From Nocardia alni (lineage in GTDB: Bacteria; Actinomycetota; Actinomycetes; Mycobacteriales; Mycobacteriaceae), in NCBI RefSeq assembly GCF_019038435.1, contig NZ_JAGPOX010000043.1, positions 1-61,569 on the forward strand: DNA of 61,569 nt, written 5' to 3'. The translations under genes and the position numbers were made by a program. The notes beneath the pieces were generated by a model. The model did not search any database and was not told the origin of the DNA. It saw nothing but the letters and a program-made list of their open reading frames with translations. Below, one piece after another: positions 34,592 through 44,415 of the stretch; position 1 is the stretch's first letter; every line of letters starts with the position of its first letter.

Positions 34592-36048
34592 TTCGGTCCG
34601 TTCTGGCCTGCGTCGATGGGAGGCGCGGGCGGCACCGGCGTCGGGGTGCCCGAGGAGGTCTCGGACAGATCGAACATGGTGCTTGCCGCCGAACCCGGAC
34701 CAGAATAGTCACCGGCCAGCACCACCCGTACCGCCCCCTCCGGCAGGCCCGGATCCGCCCGCACCGGCAGGCCGCCCAGGGCCTTGGCCACCGCCGCGGC
34801 CTTGGGATCGGAGCTGCTGCCGGACATGACCCGGCTGGTCTGAATCGGGCCGCCGATCCAGTTGTCCACGGTCCCGGTGCCGAAACCCTTGTCCGTCAAC
34901 GCGTGTGCCACCTGCCCGGCGAGGCCGGGAGTGCCGCTGGCGTTGTAGACGTCGGCGGTGATCTGCGACGGCGTCGCCGCGGTCGGGTCGGACCCGCCGA
35001 TCATCGCGGCCACATACGTGCGCACCGTCGGGGGATCCACCCGCACCACCGAGGTGCCGTCGTCGAGCGTCCCGTTGAGATCCTTCACCGGGATCGTCCC
35101 GAATCGCACCTTCCCGGCGGTCAGATTCTGCAACTGCTGCATGAAGTCCAGCACGTCCCAGCCGTCGTCGAGCACGATACTGCGCCCGACCGCGTCGCTG
35201 AGCTCCCGCAACCTGGCCGGATTGGCCAGGATCTTCGCGCTGAGCGCCTGATGCACCAGCGAGGCCATGTACACCTGCTGGCGCACGATCCGGTCGATAT
35301 CGCCGCGCGGCAGTTCGTGGCGCTGGCGCACGAAACTCAGCGCCTGCGCGCCGTTGAGCCGCTGCCGTCCGGCCGGGAAGTCCGCACCCGACATCGGTTC
35401 GTCGACCGGGTTGTTCAGGCAGATCTCGACCCCGCCGACGGCGTCGGTGAGCAGTACGAAGCCGAGCAGTCCGACCTCGGCGTAATGATCGACGGTGATG
35501 CCGGTGAGGTTGGCCACGGATTTGATCAGCGCCTCTCGCCCCGCCTGGGTCGACCTCGTCTCCGCATCGTCACTGGAGACGCCCTGGTCGATCAGCTTTT
35601 CGCGGGTCAGCTCCTTGGTCGAGCCGTAGGCCGAATTGATCTTGCCCATACCTATGCCGGGAATGTCGACATAGGAGTCGCGGGGAATGGATATCGCCGC
35701 GGCCGAGCGGCCGTCGTTGGGTATGCGCAGCAGCACGATGGTGTCGGTATTGGTGCCGACCTCGTCACCGGCGTGCAGCATGGCGCGCTCGCCGGGGGTG
35801 AGTGGATTGCCGTGCGCGTCGGTGCGGCTGTCGATGCCGACCATCAGGATGTCGGTGGCGCCGTCGCTGTCGCCGCCCAGCCCGAGGTTGCCGATGCGCT
35901 CGATGCCCGAGACGAGACTGTCGACACTGTGCCAGCCGAAGCCGGTGACGATGAATACGACGGTCGCGGTGGCCGCGGCGAGCACCTGCCCGGGGCGAGT
36001 GCTGCGCACCCGGGCTGTCCGCGTCGTCGGGATCCTGTTCTGCGGCAA
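34579..36048 (-). CDS. LytR-CpsA-Psr (LCP) family cell-wall ligase with LytR_C domain
   Basis: A 489-residue membrane enzyme that would transfer a lipid-linked polymer (arabinogalactan in mycobacteria) to peptidoglycan. One transmembrane helix (VLAAATATVVFIVTGFGW) follows a basic N-terminus. The LCP domain includes GTNTDTIVLLRI, ISIPRDSYVDIPGIG and FVRQRHELPRGDIDRIVRQQ, supplying the Asp and Arg residues that bind pyrophosphate and Mg2+. A LytR_C domain follows near TADVYNASGTPGLAGQVA. TTG 36048 was chosen because AAGGA lies 8 bases upstream; an in-frame GTG at 36135 is possible. Its placement beside rmlD and wbbL mirrors M. tuberculosis Rv3267. Confidence 0.88.
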   Translation of the reverse strand: MPQNRIPTTRTARVRSTRPGQVLAAATATVVFIVTGFGWHSVDSLVSGIERIGNLGLGGDSDGATDILMVGIDSRTDAHGNPLTPGERAMLHAGDEVGTNTDTIVLLRIPNDGRSAAAISIPRDSYVDIPGIGMGKINSAYGSTKELTREKLIDQGVSSDDAETRSTQAGREALIKSVANLTGITVDHYAEVGLLGFVLLTDAVGGVEICLNNPVDEPMSGADFPAGRQRLNGAQALSFVRQRHELPRGDIDRIVRQQVYMASLVHQALSAKILANPARLRELSDAVGRSIVLDDGWDVLDFMQQLQNLTAGKVRFGTIPVKDLNGTLDDGTSVVRVDPPTVRTYVAAMIGGSDPTAATPSQITADVYNASGTPGLAGQVAHALTDKGFGTGTVDNWIGGPIQTSRVMSGSSSDPKAAAVAKALGGLPVRADPGLPEGAVRVVLAGDYSGPGSAASTMFDLSETSSGTPTPVPPAPPIDAGQNGPKCVN

Positions 36049-36175
36049 TGCTCGAGTCCTTCCGGCCCGGCCCGAATTACTTCCACACGTGACACCGCCC
36101 CCGGGGATGAGGCTAGCCATAACCGGCGCGCGCACCGCTGAACCGGCGCTGGCGTGGCGTGCCAGACTTGCGCGC

Positions 36176-37018
36176 GTGAGAAGAATCGTCGTGACGGGTG
36201 CGGGCGGTCAGCTCGGCCGGGCGGTGTCCGCGCAGGCGCCCGACGCGGTCGCGCTGGCGCGCGCCGAGTTGGACATCACCGACGCCGACGCGGTGCGGGC
36301 GGTGCTCGAGCCCGGGGACGCGGTGCTCAACTGCGCCGCGTACACCGCCGTGGATGCCGCCGAATCCGATGAGCAGGCCGCCTTCGCGCGTAACGAGACC
36401 GGGCCCGCGGTGCTCGCGGCCGCGTGTACGGCGGTGGGCGCCGCGCTGATCCATGTGTCCACCGATTACGTCTTCGACGGATCCGCGACGAGCCCGTACG
36501 AGCCCGGCGATCCGACCGGACCGACCACCGTGTACGGCCGGTCCAAACTCGCCGGTGAGCGCGCGGTGTTGCGGGAGGCCCCCGATGCGCACATCGTGCG
36601 CACCGCCTGGGTCTACACCGGTGACCAGCGCGATTTCGTCGCGACCATGCGCCGGCTGGAGGGTGAGCGGGAGACGGTGCGCGTGGTCGAGGATCAGATC
36701 GGTTCGCCGACCTTCGCACCGGACCTGGCCGCTGGGCTGCTGGAACTGGCACGCCGAGGGTTCGAGGGCGTGCCGTCGATCCTGCACGCCACCAACGCGG
36801 GCCGGGCCAGCTGGTTCGAGCTGGCCCGCGCGGTGTTCGCCGGGGTGGGCGCCGACCCCGCCCGGGTGCTGCCGTGCACCAGCGCCGAATATCCGAGTTC
36901 CACACCGCGCCCGGCATATTCGGTGCTGTCGAATCGTTCCTGGGCGGCCGCCGGGTTGACCCCGTTGCGAGACTGGCGATCCGCCCTGGACGACGCGCTG
37001 GCCCGCCTGGACCAGTAG
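36176..37018 (+). CDS. rmlD: dTDP-4-dehydrorhamnose reductase
   Basis: A 280-residue short-chain dehydrogenase that makes dTDP-L-rhamnose, the last step of the Rml pathway. The NAD(P)-binding GAGGQLGRAV is at residues about 7-16, and the catalytic Tyr-x-x-x-Lys is in VYGRSKLAGE with the Thr in VSTDYVFDG. GTG 36176 gives the family's usual length; no strong ribosome site is visible. wbbL follows after 10 bases and the nucleotidyltransferase after 55 more, forming an envelope-linker operon divergent from the LCP gene. Confidence 0.93.
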   Translation: MRRIVVTGAGGQLGRAVSAQAPDAVALARAELDITDADAVRAVLEPGDAVLNCAAYTAVDAAESDEQAAFARNETGPAVLAAACTAVGAALIHVSTDYVFDGSATSPYEPGDPTGPTTVYGRSKLAGERAVLREAPDAHIVRTAWVYTGDQRDFVATMRRLEGERETVRVVEDQIGSPTFAPDLAAGLLELARRGFEGVPSILHATNAGRASWFELARAVFAGVGADPARVLPCTSAEYPSSTPRPAYSVLSNRSWAAAGLTPLRDWRSALDDALARLDQ

Positions 37019-37028
37019 GCTGCACCGA

Positions 37029-37907
37029 GTGAACGCTTCGCCAAGTCTCGTCGTCGTCACCGTGACCTACTCGCCGGGCGAGCACCTCGAGCATTTCATC
37101 AGCACGCTGACCACGGCCACCAGTGAGAAACCACAGGTCATCCTCGCCGACAACGGTTCGACCGACGGCACGCCCGAACTGGCCGAGCAGGCCAACGAGC
37201 ACGTGCGGCTGCTACGCACGGGGGGCAATATCGGATACGGCGGCGCGATCAACCGCGCGGTGGCCGAGATCGATCCGGAGATCGAGTTCATCGTCATCGC
37301 CAACCCCGATATCCGCTGGGATACCGATTCCATCGATACGATGCTCGAGGCCGCCCGGCGCTGGCCGCGCGCGGGGGCGATCGGCCCGATGGTGCGCGAA
37401 CCGGACGGCAGCGTCTATCCCTCGGCGCGGGCGGTGCCGAATCTGCTCGACGGCGCGGGGCACGCCATTCTCGGCACGGTGTGGCCGGGCAACCCGTGGA
37501 CCCGGCGCTACCGCCAGGAGAACGAGCAGATCAGCGAGCGGACGGCGGGCTGGCTGTCGGGCTCGTGCCTGCTGGTGCGGCGGGCGGCGTTCGACAGCAT
37601 CGACGGCTTTGACTCGCGCTACTTCATGTACATGGAGGATGTCGACTTCGGCGACCGCATGGGCCGCGCGGGCTGGCACAATGTGTTCGTGCCGTCGGCG
37701 GAGGTCACGCACGCGAAGGGGCATGCGGCCGGACGACACCCCGAGACGATGCTCCCGGCCCATCATGCCTCGGCGTATCGTTTCCAGGCCGATCGGCATC
37801 CGCGCTGGTGGCAGGCGCCATTGCGGTTGGCTCTGCGAGTCGGACTTGCCATTCGCTGCAAGCTTGCGGTTCGATCGGCGCTGCGCGAACGCGACGCCCG
37901 GAGCTGA
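37029..37907 (+). CDS. wbbL: Rhamnosyltransferase WbbL (family 2 glycosyltransferase)
   Basis: A 292-residue GT2 enzyme that adds L-rhamnose to decaprenyl-PP-GlcNAc, forming the linker that joins arabinogalactan to peptidoglycan. The GT-A signatures are VVVTVTYSPGE, LADNGSTDGTPELA, NIGYGGAINRAV and the metal motif IANPDIRW. The acceptor-side GWLSGSCLLVRR and YMEDVDFGDRM hold the catalytic-region acidic residues. GTG 37029 is 10 bases after the rmlD stop. As in mycobacteria, rmlD-wbbL-pyrophosphorylase are clustered. Likely essential. Confidence 0.92.
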   Translation: MNASPSLVVVTVTYSPGEHLEHFISTLTTATSEKPQVILADNGSTDGTPELAEQANEHVRLLRTGGNIGYGGAINRAVAEIDPEIEFIVIANPDIRWDTDSIDTMLEAARRWPRAGAIGPMVREPDGSVYPSARAVPNLLDGAGHAILGTVWPGNPWTRRYRQENEQISERTAGWLSGSCLLVRRAAFDSIDGFDSRYFMYMEDVDFGDRMGRAGWHNVFVPSAEVTHAKGHAAGRHPETMLPAHHASAYRFQADRHPRWWQAPLRLALRVGLAIRCKLAVRSALRERDARS

Positions 37908-37962
37908 CCCGATACGACGTCAGCCGGGACGAATTTCGACCGAACCTGAAAAGGGGAGATGG

Positions 37963-39057
37963 ATGGCGGACACTGCTGTGCCGACGGCCGCCCAGGCCGA
38001 TGCCGTGATTCTGGTGGGCGGCCAGGGCACCCGGCTGCGCCCGTTGACGCTGTCCGCGCCCAAGCCGATGCTGCCGGTGGCCGGACTGCCGTTCCTGCAT
38101 CACCTGCTGGCCCGCATCGCCGATGCCGGAATCACCCACGTCGTGCTGGGCACCTCGTTCAAGGCCGAGGTGTTCGAGGAGCATTTCGGGGACGGGTCCG
38201 AGCTCGGGATCGACCTGGAGTACGTCACCGAGACCGAGCCGCTGGGCACCGGCGGCGGCATCCGCAACGTCCTGCCCAAGCTGCGCTCGGACACCGTGAT
38301 GGTGTTCAACGGCGATGTGCTCGGCGGCGCCGACCTCGGCGCGGTGCTCGATACGCATGCCGGCGCCAACGCCGATGTCACCCTGCACCTGGTGCGGGTG
38401 AGCGATCCGCGCGCGTTCGGCTGCGTGCCCACCGACGAGTCCGGCCGGGTCACCGCATTCCTGGAGAAGACCCAGGACCCGCCCACCGATCAGATCAACG
38501 CCGGGTGCTATGTGTTCCGGCGCGAGTACATCGAGAAGATCCCGACCGGGCGTCCGGTGTCGGTGGAGCGCGAGGTGTTCCCGTCGCTGCTGGCCGAAGG
38601 GGCGCATATCCAGGGGCATGTGGACGTCTCGTACTGGCGCGATATGGGCACCCCCGAGGATTTCGTGCGCGGTTCGGCGGATCTGGTCCGCGGCATCGCC
38701 CCCTCACCGGCCCTGCCCGGCCAGCGTGGTGAATCGCTGGTTCATCCCGGCGCGGGCATCGCTCCCGGCGCGTTGCTGATCGGCGGCACGGTCGTCGGCC
38801 GCGGCGCGGAGGTCGGCGCGGGTGCGCGCCTGGACGGCGCGATCCTGTTCGACGGCGCCCGCGTGGAGGCCGGCGCCACGGTGGAGCGCTCGATCATCGG
38901 CTTCGGCGCCCGCATCGGCCCTCGCGCCCTGGTCCGCGACGGCGTGATCGGCGACGGCGCGAACGTCGGCGCCCGCTGCGAACTACTACGCGGCGCCCGC
39001 ATCTGGCCGGGTGTCGACCTGCCTGACGGTGGGATCCGGTTCTCCACGGACGTGTAG
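37963..39057 (+). CDS. Mannose-1-phosphate guanylyltransferase-like nucleotidyltransferase
   Basis: A 364-residue sugar-nucleotide pyrophosphorylase. ATG 37963 follows GGGGAG. The N-terminal Rossmann-type domain has LVGGQGTRLRPLTLSAPKPM (nucleotide loop and catalytic Arg/Lys) and FNGDVLGG (metal Asp). SYWRDMGTPEDF is the usual product-binding motif. The C-terminal third is a left-handed beta-helix of hexapeptide repeats. It corresponds to M. tuberculosis Rv3264c, annotated as GDP-mannose pyrophosphorylase (ManC/ManB in different schemes). GDP-mannose feeds lipomannan, PIM and glycoprotein synthesis, and manA and manB lie nearby. Confidence 0.88.
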   Translation: MADTAVPTAAQADAVILVGGQGTRLRPLTLSAPKPMLPVAGLPFLHHLLARIADAGITHVVLGTSFKAEVFEEHFGDGSELGIDLEYVTETEPLGTGGGIRNVLPKLRSDTVMVFNGDVLGGADLGAVLDTHAGANADVTLHLVRVSDPRAFGCVPTDESGRVTAFLEKTQDPPTDQINAGCYVFRREYIEKIPTGRPVSVEREVFPSLLAEGAHIQGHVDVSYWRDMGTPEDFVRGSADLVRGIAPSPALPGQRGESLVHPGAGIAPGALLIGGTVVGRGAEVGAGARLDGAILFDGARVEAGATVERSIIGFGARIGPRALVRDGVIGDGANVGARCELLRGARIWPGVDLPDGGIRFSTDV

Positions 39058-39316
39058 GGCCTCGCCGGCGTCCCTGAGCCGAATGCGCTTGTAGCCCGGC
39101 CCGTGGATGGCCATGTCTATTGGTCGCTCGGATGATTCGGCGACGAATTGGCTTGTACAACGGGCGAATTGTGGAGCCTGCGTGGATCAGCGGCCCTCTG
39201 ACACCTTCGAAGGCACAACGGATCGACCGCAACGAGGCACTTCCGCGAGTGCTCCGGTGAACTGACGCCTTTGGGGCCAGGAGTGGGTCGGATCCTACGT
39301 CCTCTCCGCGCCTACG

Positions 39317-40819
39317 ATGGCGATCATGGCTGACGCAGTGGTAGTCGGGTCTGGGCCGAACGGGCTGGCCGCGGCGGTGACGCTTGCTCGTGCGGGGCTC
39401 GAGGTCGAGGTGTACGAGGCGGGGGACACTGTCGGTGGGGGATGCCGGACCGCCGAGTTGACGCTGCCGGGGTTCGCGCACGATGTGTGCGCGGGCGCCC
39501 ATCCGATGGCGTCGGCGTCGCCGTTCTTTCGCGCATTCGACCTCGTCGCGCACGGTGTGGAACTGCTCGCGCCCGAGGTGTCCTACGCGCATCCGCTGGA
39601 TGGTGGCGCCGCGGGTCTGGCGTGGCGTGATCTGGACCGCACGGTCGCCGGTCTCGGGCGGGACGGCGCGGCGTGGCGACGGTTTTTCGGGCCGTTGGCG
39701 CAGAACTGGCAGGAGCTGGTCGCGCTGGCCATGTCGGATACCCGGCATCCGCCGCTGAACGTGATGACGGGAATTCGCTTCGGTCGGCGTCTGCTGGAAC
39801 AGTCGACGCCGCTGTGGGATATGCGTTTTCATGACGACATCGCGCCGGCGATGCTCACCGGTATCGCCGCGCACGCGATACACCCACCGCGCGCGTTCTC
39901 CGGCGCGGGTGTCGCACTGCTGCTGGGCACGCTGGCCCATGTGGACGGCTGGGGGATTCCGCGCGGCGGCAGTCAGACGATCATGGATGCGCTCGCGGCG
40001 GATATCGAGCGGTCCGGTGGTCGCATCGTCACCGGGCATCGCGTCGAATCCCTCGATGAATTCCGTGACGCGCGAACGATTCTCCTCGATACTGCCCCAG
40101 CTGGGTTGCTGCGGTTGGCCGGGGAGCGGCTGCCCGCCCGTTATGCGGCCCAGTTGAGCAAGGTCCGCTATGGCGGCGCGGCGTGCAAAGTGGATTTCGC
40201 GCTCTCCGGTCCGGTGCCGTGGCGAGCGCGGGATTGCGCGCAGGCCGGGACGTTGCACGTGATCGGCACACGCGCCGAGGCCGTGGCCGCCGAAAAGGCT
40301 GTCGCCGCAGGACATCACGCGGAGCGGCCCTACGTGCTGGCCATTCAACCCGGCGTGGTCGACGATTCGCGCGCGCCGCAGGGGAAGCACGCCTTCTACA
40401 CCTACGCGCATGTGCCCAACGGTTCCGATCGCGATGTCAGCGATACGGTCGTGGCCCAGATCGAACGCTTCGCACCGGGTTTCGCGGATCTGATCCTGGC
40501 CCGGCACGTGCGCACCGCGGAACAAATGCCCGCCTACAACGCCAACTACGTCGGCGGCGATATCTCCTCGGGCGCGATGACCCTGCGCCAGACCCTGCTT
40601 CGTCCCACCCCCCGCTGGAACCCGTACTCCACGCCGCTGCCCGGGGTCTACCTCTGCTCCGCGTCGACCCCGCCCGGGCCGGGAGTGCACGGCATGTCCG
40701 GCCTGCTTGCCGCGGGCCATGCCCTGCGCACCCGTTTCGGTATCACCGAGAACCCACTCGCTCTGATCCGCAAGGGAAATCGCGCCGCCGGCATCGAGCG
40801 CGTCGATGGCGGCTCCTGA
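39317..40819 (+). CDS. CrtI-like FAD-dependent oxidoreductase
   Basis: A 500-residue phytoene-desaturase-family flavoprotein. The dinucleotide-binding motif is VVGSGPNGLAAAVTLARAG, followed by the family's second motif VYEAGDTVGGGCRTAEL. The C-terminal FAD-closing segment LYLCSAST then PPGPGVHGMSG is typical of the group. ATG 39317 is the first start; an ATG nine bases later is equally likely and neither has a good ribosome site. No carotenoid genes are near, so the substrate is unknown. It converges with the CDF gene, 8 bases between stops. The preceding 259 bases hold no recognised feature. Confidence 0.83.
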   Translation: MAIMADAVVVGSGPNGLAAAVTLARAGLEVEVYEAGDTVGGGCRTAELTLPGFAHDVCAGAHPMASASPFFRAFDLVAHGVELLAPEVSYAHPLDGGAAGLAWRDLDRTVAGLGRDGAAWRRFFGPLAQNWQELVALAMSDTRHPPLNVMTGIRFGRRLLEQSTPLWDMRFHDDIAPAMLTGIAAHAIHPPRAFSGAGVALLLGTLAHVDGWGIPRGGSQTIMDALAADIERSGGRIVTGHRVESLDEFRDARTILLDTAPAGLLRLAGERLPARYAAQLSKVRYGGAACKVDFALSGPVPWRARDCAQAGTLHVIGTRAEAVAAEKAVAAGHHAERPYVLAIQPGVVDDSRAPQGKHAFYTYAHVPNGSDRDVSDTVVAQIERFAPGFADLILARHVRTAEQMPAYNANYVGGDISSGAMTLRQTLLRPTPRWNPYSTPLPGVYLCSASTPPGPGVHGMSGLLAAGHALRTRFGITENPLALIRKGNRAAGIERVDGGS

Positions 40820-40827
40820 CAGCGTCC

Positions 40828-41748
40828 CTACACCCGCTGCGTGCGGTACAGATCCGGCTCGATGTACATCAGCTGGGCGATCGGCACCGCCGCGCGAACC
40901 CGGGCCTCGGCGTCGTCGATGGCGGCGGCGATCTCGCGGATCTCCAGTCCCGGCACGATCGCGACCTTCGCGGCGACCAGCAGTTCCTCGGGGCCCAGAT
41001 ATTCCGTGCGCAGGTGGATGACGCGGTCGATGCGGGTGCCGTCGACGAGGTTCTCGGTGATCGCGCGGACCTGCTCGGGGGTCGCGCCCTCGCCGATCAG
41101 CAGGCTCTTCATCTCCACGATCAGGACGATCGCGATGGCGCCCAGCAGGATTCCGATGCCGAGGGTGCCGATGCCGTCCCAGACCGGATCGTCGGTGAGT
41201 ATCGTGAGCACCACCGCGATCAGCGCGATCAGCAGGCCGACCAGTGCGCCGCTGTCCTCGAGCATGACGACCGGCAGCTCCGGATTGCGGGAGTTGCGGA
41301 TGAACCGCCACCAACCGGTGCCGCCGCGCAGCTCGGCCGATTCCCGCATCGCTGTCGCGAAGCTGTAGCCCTCGAGCGCCGCGGCGAGCACCAGGATGAC
41401 GACCGCCACCACCGGTGACGTCAACTTCTCGGGATGCTGGATCTTGTGGATGCCCTCCCAGATCGCGTACATCGAACCCAGGGTGAACAGCACCAACGCC
41501 ACTACGAACGAATAGAAGTAGCGATTGCGCCCGTAGCCGAACGGATGCAGCTCGTCGGCCTCCTGGCCGGCCCGGTTCTGCCCGAGCAGCAACAGCCCCT
41601 GATTGCCCGTGTCGGCCAGCGAGTGCACCGCCTCGGCCAGCATCGACCCGGACCCCGTGATGAACGCGCCGACGAACTTGGCCACCGCGATGCCCGCGTT
41701 GGCGCTGAGCGCCGCGAAGATCGCCTTCTTACCGCCGCCAGCAGACAT
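40828..41748 (-). CDS. Cation diffusion facilitator (CDF) transporter
   Basis: A 306-residue CDF protein exporting Zn2+, Mn2+, Fe2+ or a similar divalent metal by proton antiport. ATG 41748 begins MSAGGGKKAIFAALSANAGI; a longer upstream frame is not supported. TM2 has SMLAEAVHSLADTGNQ (His/Asp transport-site residues) and TM5 has LEDSGALVGLLIALI. The cytoplasmic C-terminal ferredoxin-like domain (LVAAKVAIVPGLE...) is complete. The HPFGYGRNRYFYSF loop matches the mycobacterial subfamily. No metal-responsive regulator is adjacent. Confidence 0.9.
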   Translation of the reverse strand: MSAGGGKKAIFAALSANAGIAVAKFVGAFITGSGSMLAEAVHSLADTGNQGLLLLGQNRAGQEADELHPFGYGRNRYFYSFVVALVLFTLGSMYAIWEGIHKIQHPEKLTSPVVAVVILVLAAALEGYSFATAMRESAELRGGTGWWRFIRNSRNPELPVVMLEDSGALVGLLIALIAVVLTILTDDPVWDGIGTLGIGILLGAIAIVLIVEMKSLLIGEGATPEQVRAITENLVDGTRIDRVIHLRTEYLGPEELLVAAKVAIVPGLEIREIAAAIDDAEARVRAAVPIAQLMYIEPDLYRTQRV

Positions 41749-41971
41749 GTTGTCGCCCAGGTCCTTTCGTCGATCCCGTTGACACAGACACACGATCGGC
41801 AATGTCCGATTTGCCCGGATAACGTACCGCACCGGCTCTCCCGGCCGCGCGCGCCTCATATCGCCGGACAGTACCCGACCATACCGACTGGTCCCCGCGC
41901 GTTCTACGCCATCTCCGGCAGGCCCGTAGCCGGATCCAGCCCTGCCTGTCGCGGGTAACGGGCCGGGAAGC

Positions 41972-43201
41972 TTACTGCCCGCCCACGCAGGCGCAGAACA
42001 GCTGCGCCGGGCCGCCCAGCGCCTGCGCCCGGATGTTGATGTCCGCCGCGGAGATCCACGCCGCGCCACCGGGAGTGATCCGCAGTTCGTCGGAGCCTTG
42101 CAGCAGGCGCACGGAACCGTCCGTGCACAGCAGGATGCCCGGTCCGGTGCGCGGAATCGACGTCGGAGCGGCGCCGGCGTCCAACTCGAATCGGCGCAGT
42201 GCGAATTCCGTTGCGGGCGTGCGGTATCGGAACGAATATTCGCCGACCGGCTCGGGCTTCACGATGGGCAGCTCGAGCGGTTCGAAATCCAGCACCCGCA
42301 GTAACTCCGGCACGTCGACATGCTTGGGGGTCAGCCCGCCGCGCAGCACATTGTCGGAGTTGGCCATGATCTCCACGCCGACACCGTGCAGATAGGCGTG
42401 CAGGTTTCCGGCGTCCAGGAACAGGCCCTGTCCGGGCTCGAGGGTGATCCGGTTGAGCAGCAGCACCGCCAGCACCCCGGCGTCGCCCGGATATGCCTCG
42501 GCCAGCTCGAGTACCGTGCGCATCTCGGGGGTGAATTCGTCGGCGGCCGAATCGCTGTGGCCGTCCGCCAGATAGTGCACGCAGCCGTCGAGCACCTTGG
42601 GCAGGATCGAGGCCAGCATGGCCTGCGGCAGCGTGATCCAGGTCGTGAACAGGGTGCGCAGGCCGGAGGAATCGGGTTGTGCGGCAAGCAGTTCGGCGTA
42701 GGGCGTGAGCTCGGGCACCTCGAGGGCGCGCAGCAGCGCGACGGTGCGCCGCGGCTCGCGGAATCCGGCCAGTGCCTCGAAACGGCTGAGCGCGACGATC
42801 AGTTCGGGTTTGTGGCTGTCGTCGCGGTAGTTGCGCATCGGTGAATCCAGTGGCACGTGCTGGAGGTTCTCCCGCTCGAATCCGGCCCGCGCCTGATCCG
42901 CACTGGGATGCGCCTGCAGCGACAGCGGCTCCTCGGCGGCGAGGATCTTCAGCAGGAACGGTAGCCGTCCACCGAATTCCGGTGCGACCGCGCCCAATTG
43001 CCGTTGCGGATCCGAGGCGACCAGCTCGAGCAGGGATTCGGTACGCCCATTGACGCGCACCTGGGCCGGATCGGCCGGATGCGCGCCGAACCACAGTTCG
43101 GCCTCCGGGTGGGCCGAGGGCACCGGTCTGCCGCACAGCTGAGCGAGTGCGGTGCGCGAGCCCCAGGCATAGGAACGCAACGCACCAACGAGTTCGTGCA
43201 C
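41972..43201 (-). CDS. manA: Mannose-6-phosphate isomerase, class I
   Basis: A 409-residue type I PMI that interconverts fructose-6-P and mannose-6-P, the entry to mannose donors. The GTG at 43201 begins MHELVGALRSYAWGSRTALA; the frame stays open further upstream, but that DNA encodes the SIS-like gene in another frame. Zn ligands are in LSLQAHPSADQA and the Glu-Leu of SHKPELIVAL; the distal His is in LFLDAGNLHAYLHG with the catalytic Arg region GLTPKHVDV. The start overlaps the upstream stop by one base (TAGTG). Corresponds to M. tuberculosis Rv3255c. Confidence 0.93.
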   Translation of the reverse strand: MHELVGALRSYAWGSRTALAQLCGRPVPSAHPEAELWFGAHPADPAQVRVNGRTESLLELVASDPQRQLGAVAPEFGGRLPFLLKILAAEEPLSLQAHPSADQARAGFERENLQHVPLDSPMRNYRDDSHKPELIVALSRFEALAGFREPRRTVALLRALEVPELTPYAELLAAQPDSSGLRTLFTTWITLPQAMLASILPKVLDGCVHYLADGHSDSAADEFTPEMRTVLELAEAYPGDAGVLAVLLLNRITLEPGQGLFLDAGNLHAYLHGVGVEIMANSDNVLRGGLTPKHVDVPELLRVLDFEPLELPIVKPEPVGEYSFRYRTPATEFALRRFELDAGAAPTSIPRTGPGILLCTDGSVRLLQGSDELRITPGGAAWISAADINIRAQALGGPAQLFCACVGGQ

Positions 43202-44415
43202 TAGAAATGGCCCCCGTCGTAGTGGGCAGGACGATCGGACGCGACCGGGCCGCAGCCGAGCAGATGCAGATAGGCGGCGGCCATCTCGAGCCGCAGCGTC
43301 AGTACGGCGAGCCGCTCGAGTTCGCTCGTGCCCGCACCCTGCCGACTCTCGGCTTCGGCGCGACCGAACTGTCCGGCCGTGTCCATCGGTCGCTCGTTGC
43401 GTCCGCTCCCGGATTCGGACTCGACGTTCACCAGCTCGGCGTCGATGAGCCCGGACGAGGCGTCGAACAGCGACAACCGGCGGCGCGCGACGACCTGGTC
43501 GGCATCGGTGCTCACCACGAACAGACCTACTCGCTGCACCGGTGCGGGGCCGTCGAGCTGCTCGTCGTGGAACAGCGGATCGTAACCCGGTGCGCCCACG
43601 CCCGCGGCCTCGGAAATGCGAGTGTGCGCGGCCACGACCTGGGCCAGATCGGCGGCCGCGGTGATCTGGCCGGTGGCCGCGAGCATGACCTCGGCGGCAT
43701 GCGCGGCCACCTGCGTCGCGGCGGGCCAGTCGCCGGTCAGTATGAGCCGGCGTCCGGGCATGCGCGCGGCCAGCAGCTTGGCCGGATTGTGGAAGACCTC
43801 GTTGGTGGGGCTGTCGCGCAGCGCCTCGGTGTCCAGTACATCGGCCAGCGCATCCAGATCCGGTGTCAGCGGGCCGATATGGGGCGGATCCACCGCGCGC
43901 AGCACAGCGATGCCGATGGCCAGGAAACGCAATAGTCGGTTGTGATCGAGCACCCGCACCCGTGGCGGGAGCATGACCGCGCGCCCGGCGGCCGCGGCGC
44001 GCAGCGGACCCTCGTCGGGTGCTGCCACCACGACCTCGGCGCCCCGGTACAGCGCCCGGTCGACCGCGCTGATCAGGCGCGGATCGCCCGCGTCGTCGCC
44101 GGCGACAAGCACGACGTCGAGCGGGCCGATCCACTGCGGAATGGCCGTGACGGTCACGATCGGCAGCCCGGCCCGGTCGCCCAGACCAGCCGCGAGTATC
44201 GCGGCCGCGCGGGCGGCGCGTCCGGTGCCCGTGACGACGACCAGGCTGCGCGGGCGCATATCGGTCAACCGCTCCAGCACGCCCTCACCGATGGCCGCCG
44301 CCGTGGCGCGCACCTGCGCGCCCCCGGACGCGGCCGAACGCAACGTCCCCCCGGAATCGGCGGCCTCCAGCGAGGCGACGTCATCGAGGTCGAGAACCGG
44401 TGTCCCTGCGATCAT
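43201..44415 (-). CDS. SIS-like (phosphosugar isomerase-type) protein, Rv3256c-like
   Basis: A 404-residue protein between manB and manA. The N-terminal half resembles an SIS sugar-phosphate-binding domain: SLVVVTGTGRAARAAAILAAG and LDVVLVAGDDAGDPRLISAV. The C-terminal half has the isomerase-like LILTGDWPAATQVAAHAAEV and a helical tail. It probably binds a sugar phosphate of the mannose pathway; the reaction is not established. The order manB-this-manA is conserved in mycolate-producing actinomycetes. It is coupled to manA by a 1-base overlap. Confidence 0.82.
   Translation of the reverse strand: MIAGTPVLDLDDVASLEAADSGGTLRSAASGGAQVRATAAAIGEGVLERLTDMRPRSLVVVTGTGRAARAAAILAAGLGDRAGLPIVTVTAIPQWIGPLDVVLVAGDDAGDPRLISAVDRALYRGAEVVVAAPDEGPLRAAAAGRAVMLPPRVRVLDHNRLLRFLAIGIAVLRAVDPPHIGPLTPDLDALADVLDTEALRDSPTNEVFHNPAKLLAARMPGRRLILTGDWPAATQVAAHAAEVMLAATGQITAAADLAQVVAAHTRISEAAGVGAPGYDPLFHDEQLDGPAPVQRVGLFVVSTDADQVVARRRLSLFDASSGLIDAELVNVESESGSGRNERPMDTAGQFGRAEAESRQGAGTSELERLAVLTLRLEMAAAYLHLLGCGPVASDRPAHYDGGHF

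Noticed and set aside
38894..41314. An 806-codon open frame on the minus strand opposite the nucleotidyltransferase and CrtI-like genes.
   Set aside because: Its product is Arg/Gly/His-rich without domains, and two well-supported plus-strand genes occupy the same DNA; this is the usual high-GC antisense shadow.
41972..44134. A possible 720-residue fusion extending ManA upstream.
   Set aside because: The upstream part encodes the SIS-like gene in another frame, and a GTG with TAGTG coupling at 43201 gives a normal ManA N-terminus.
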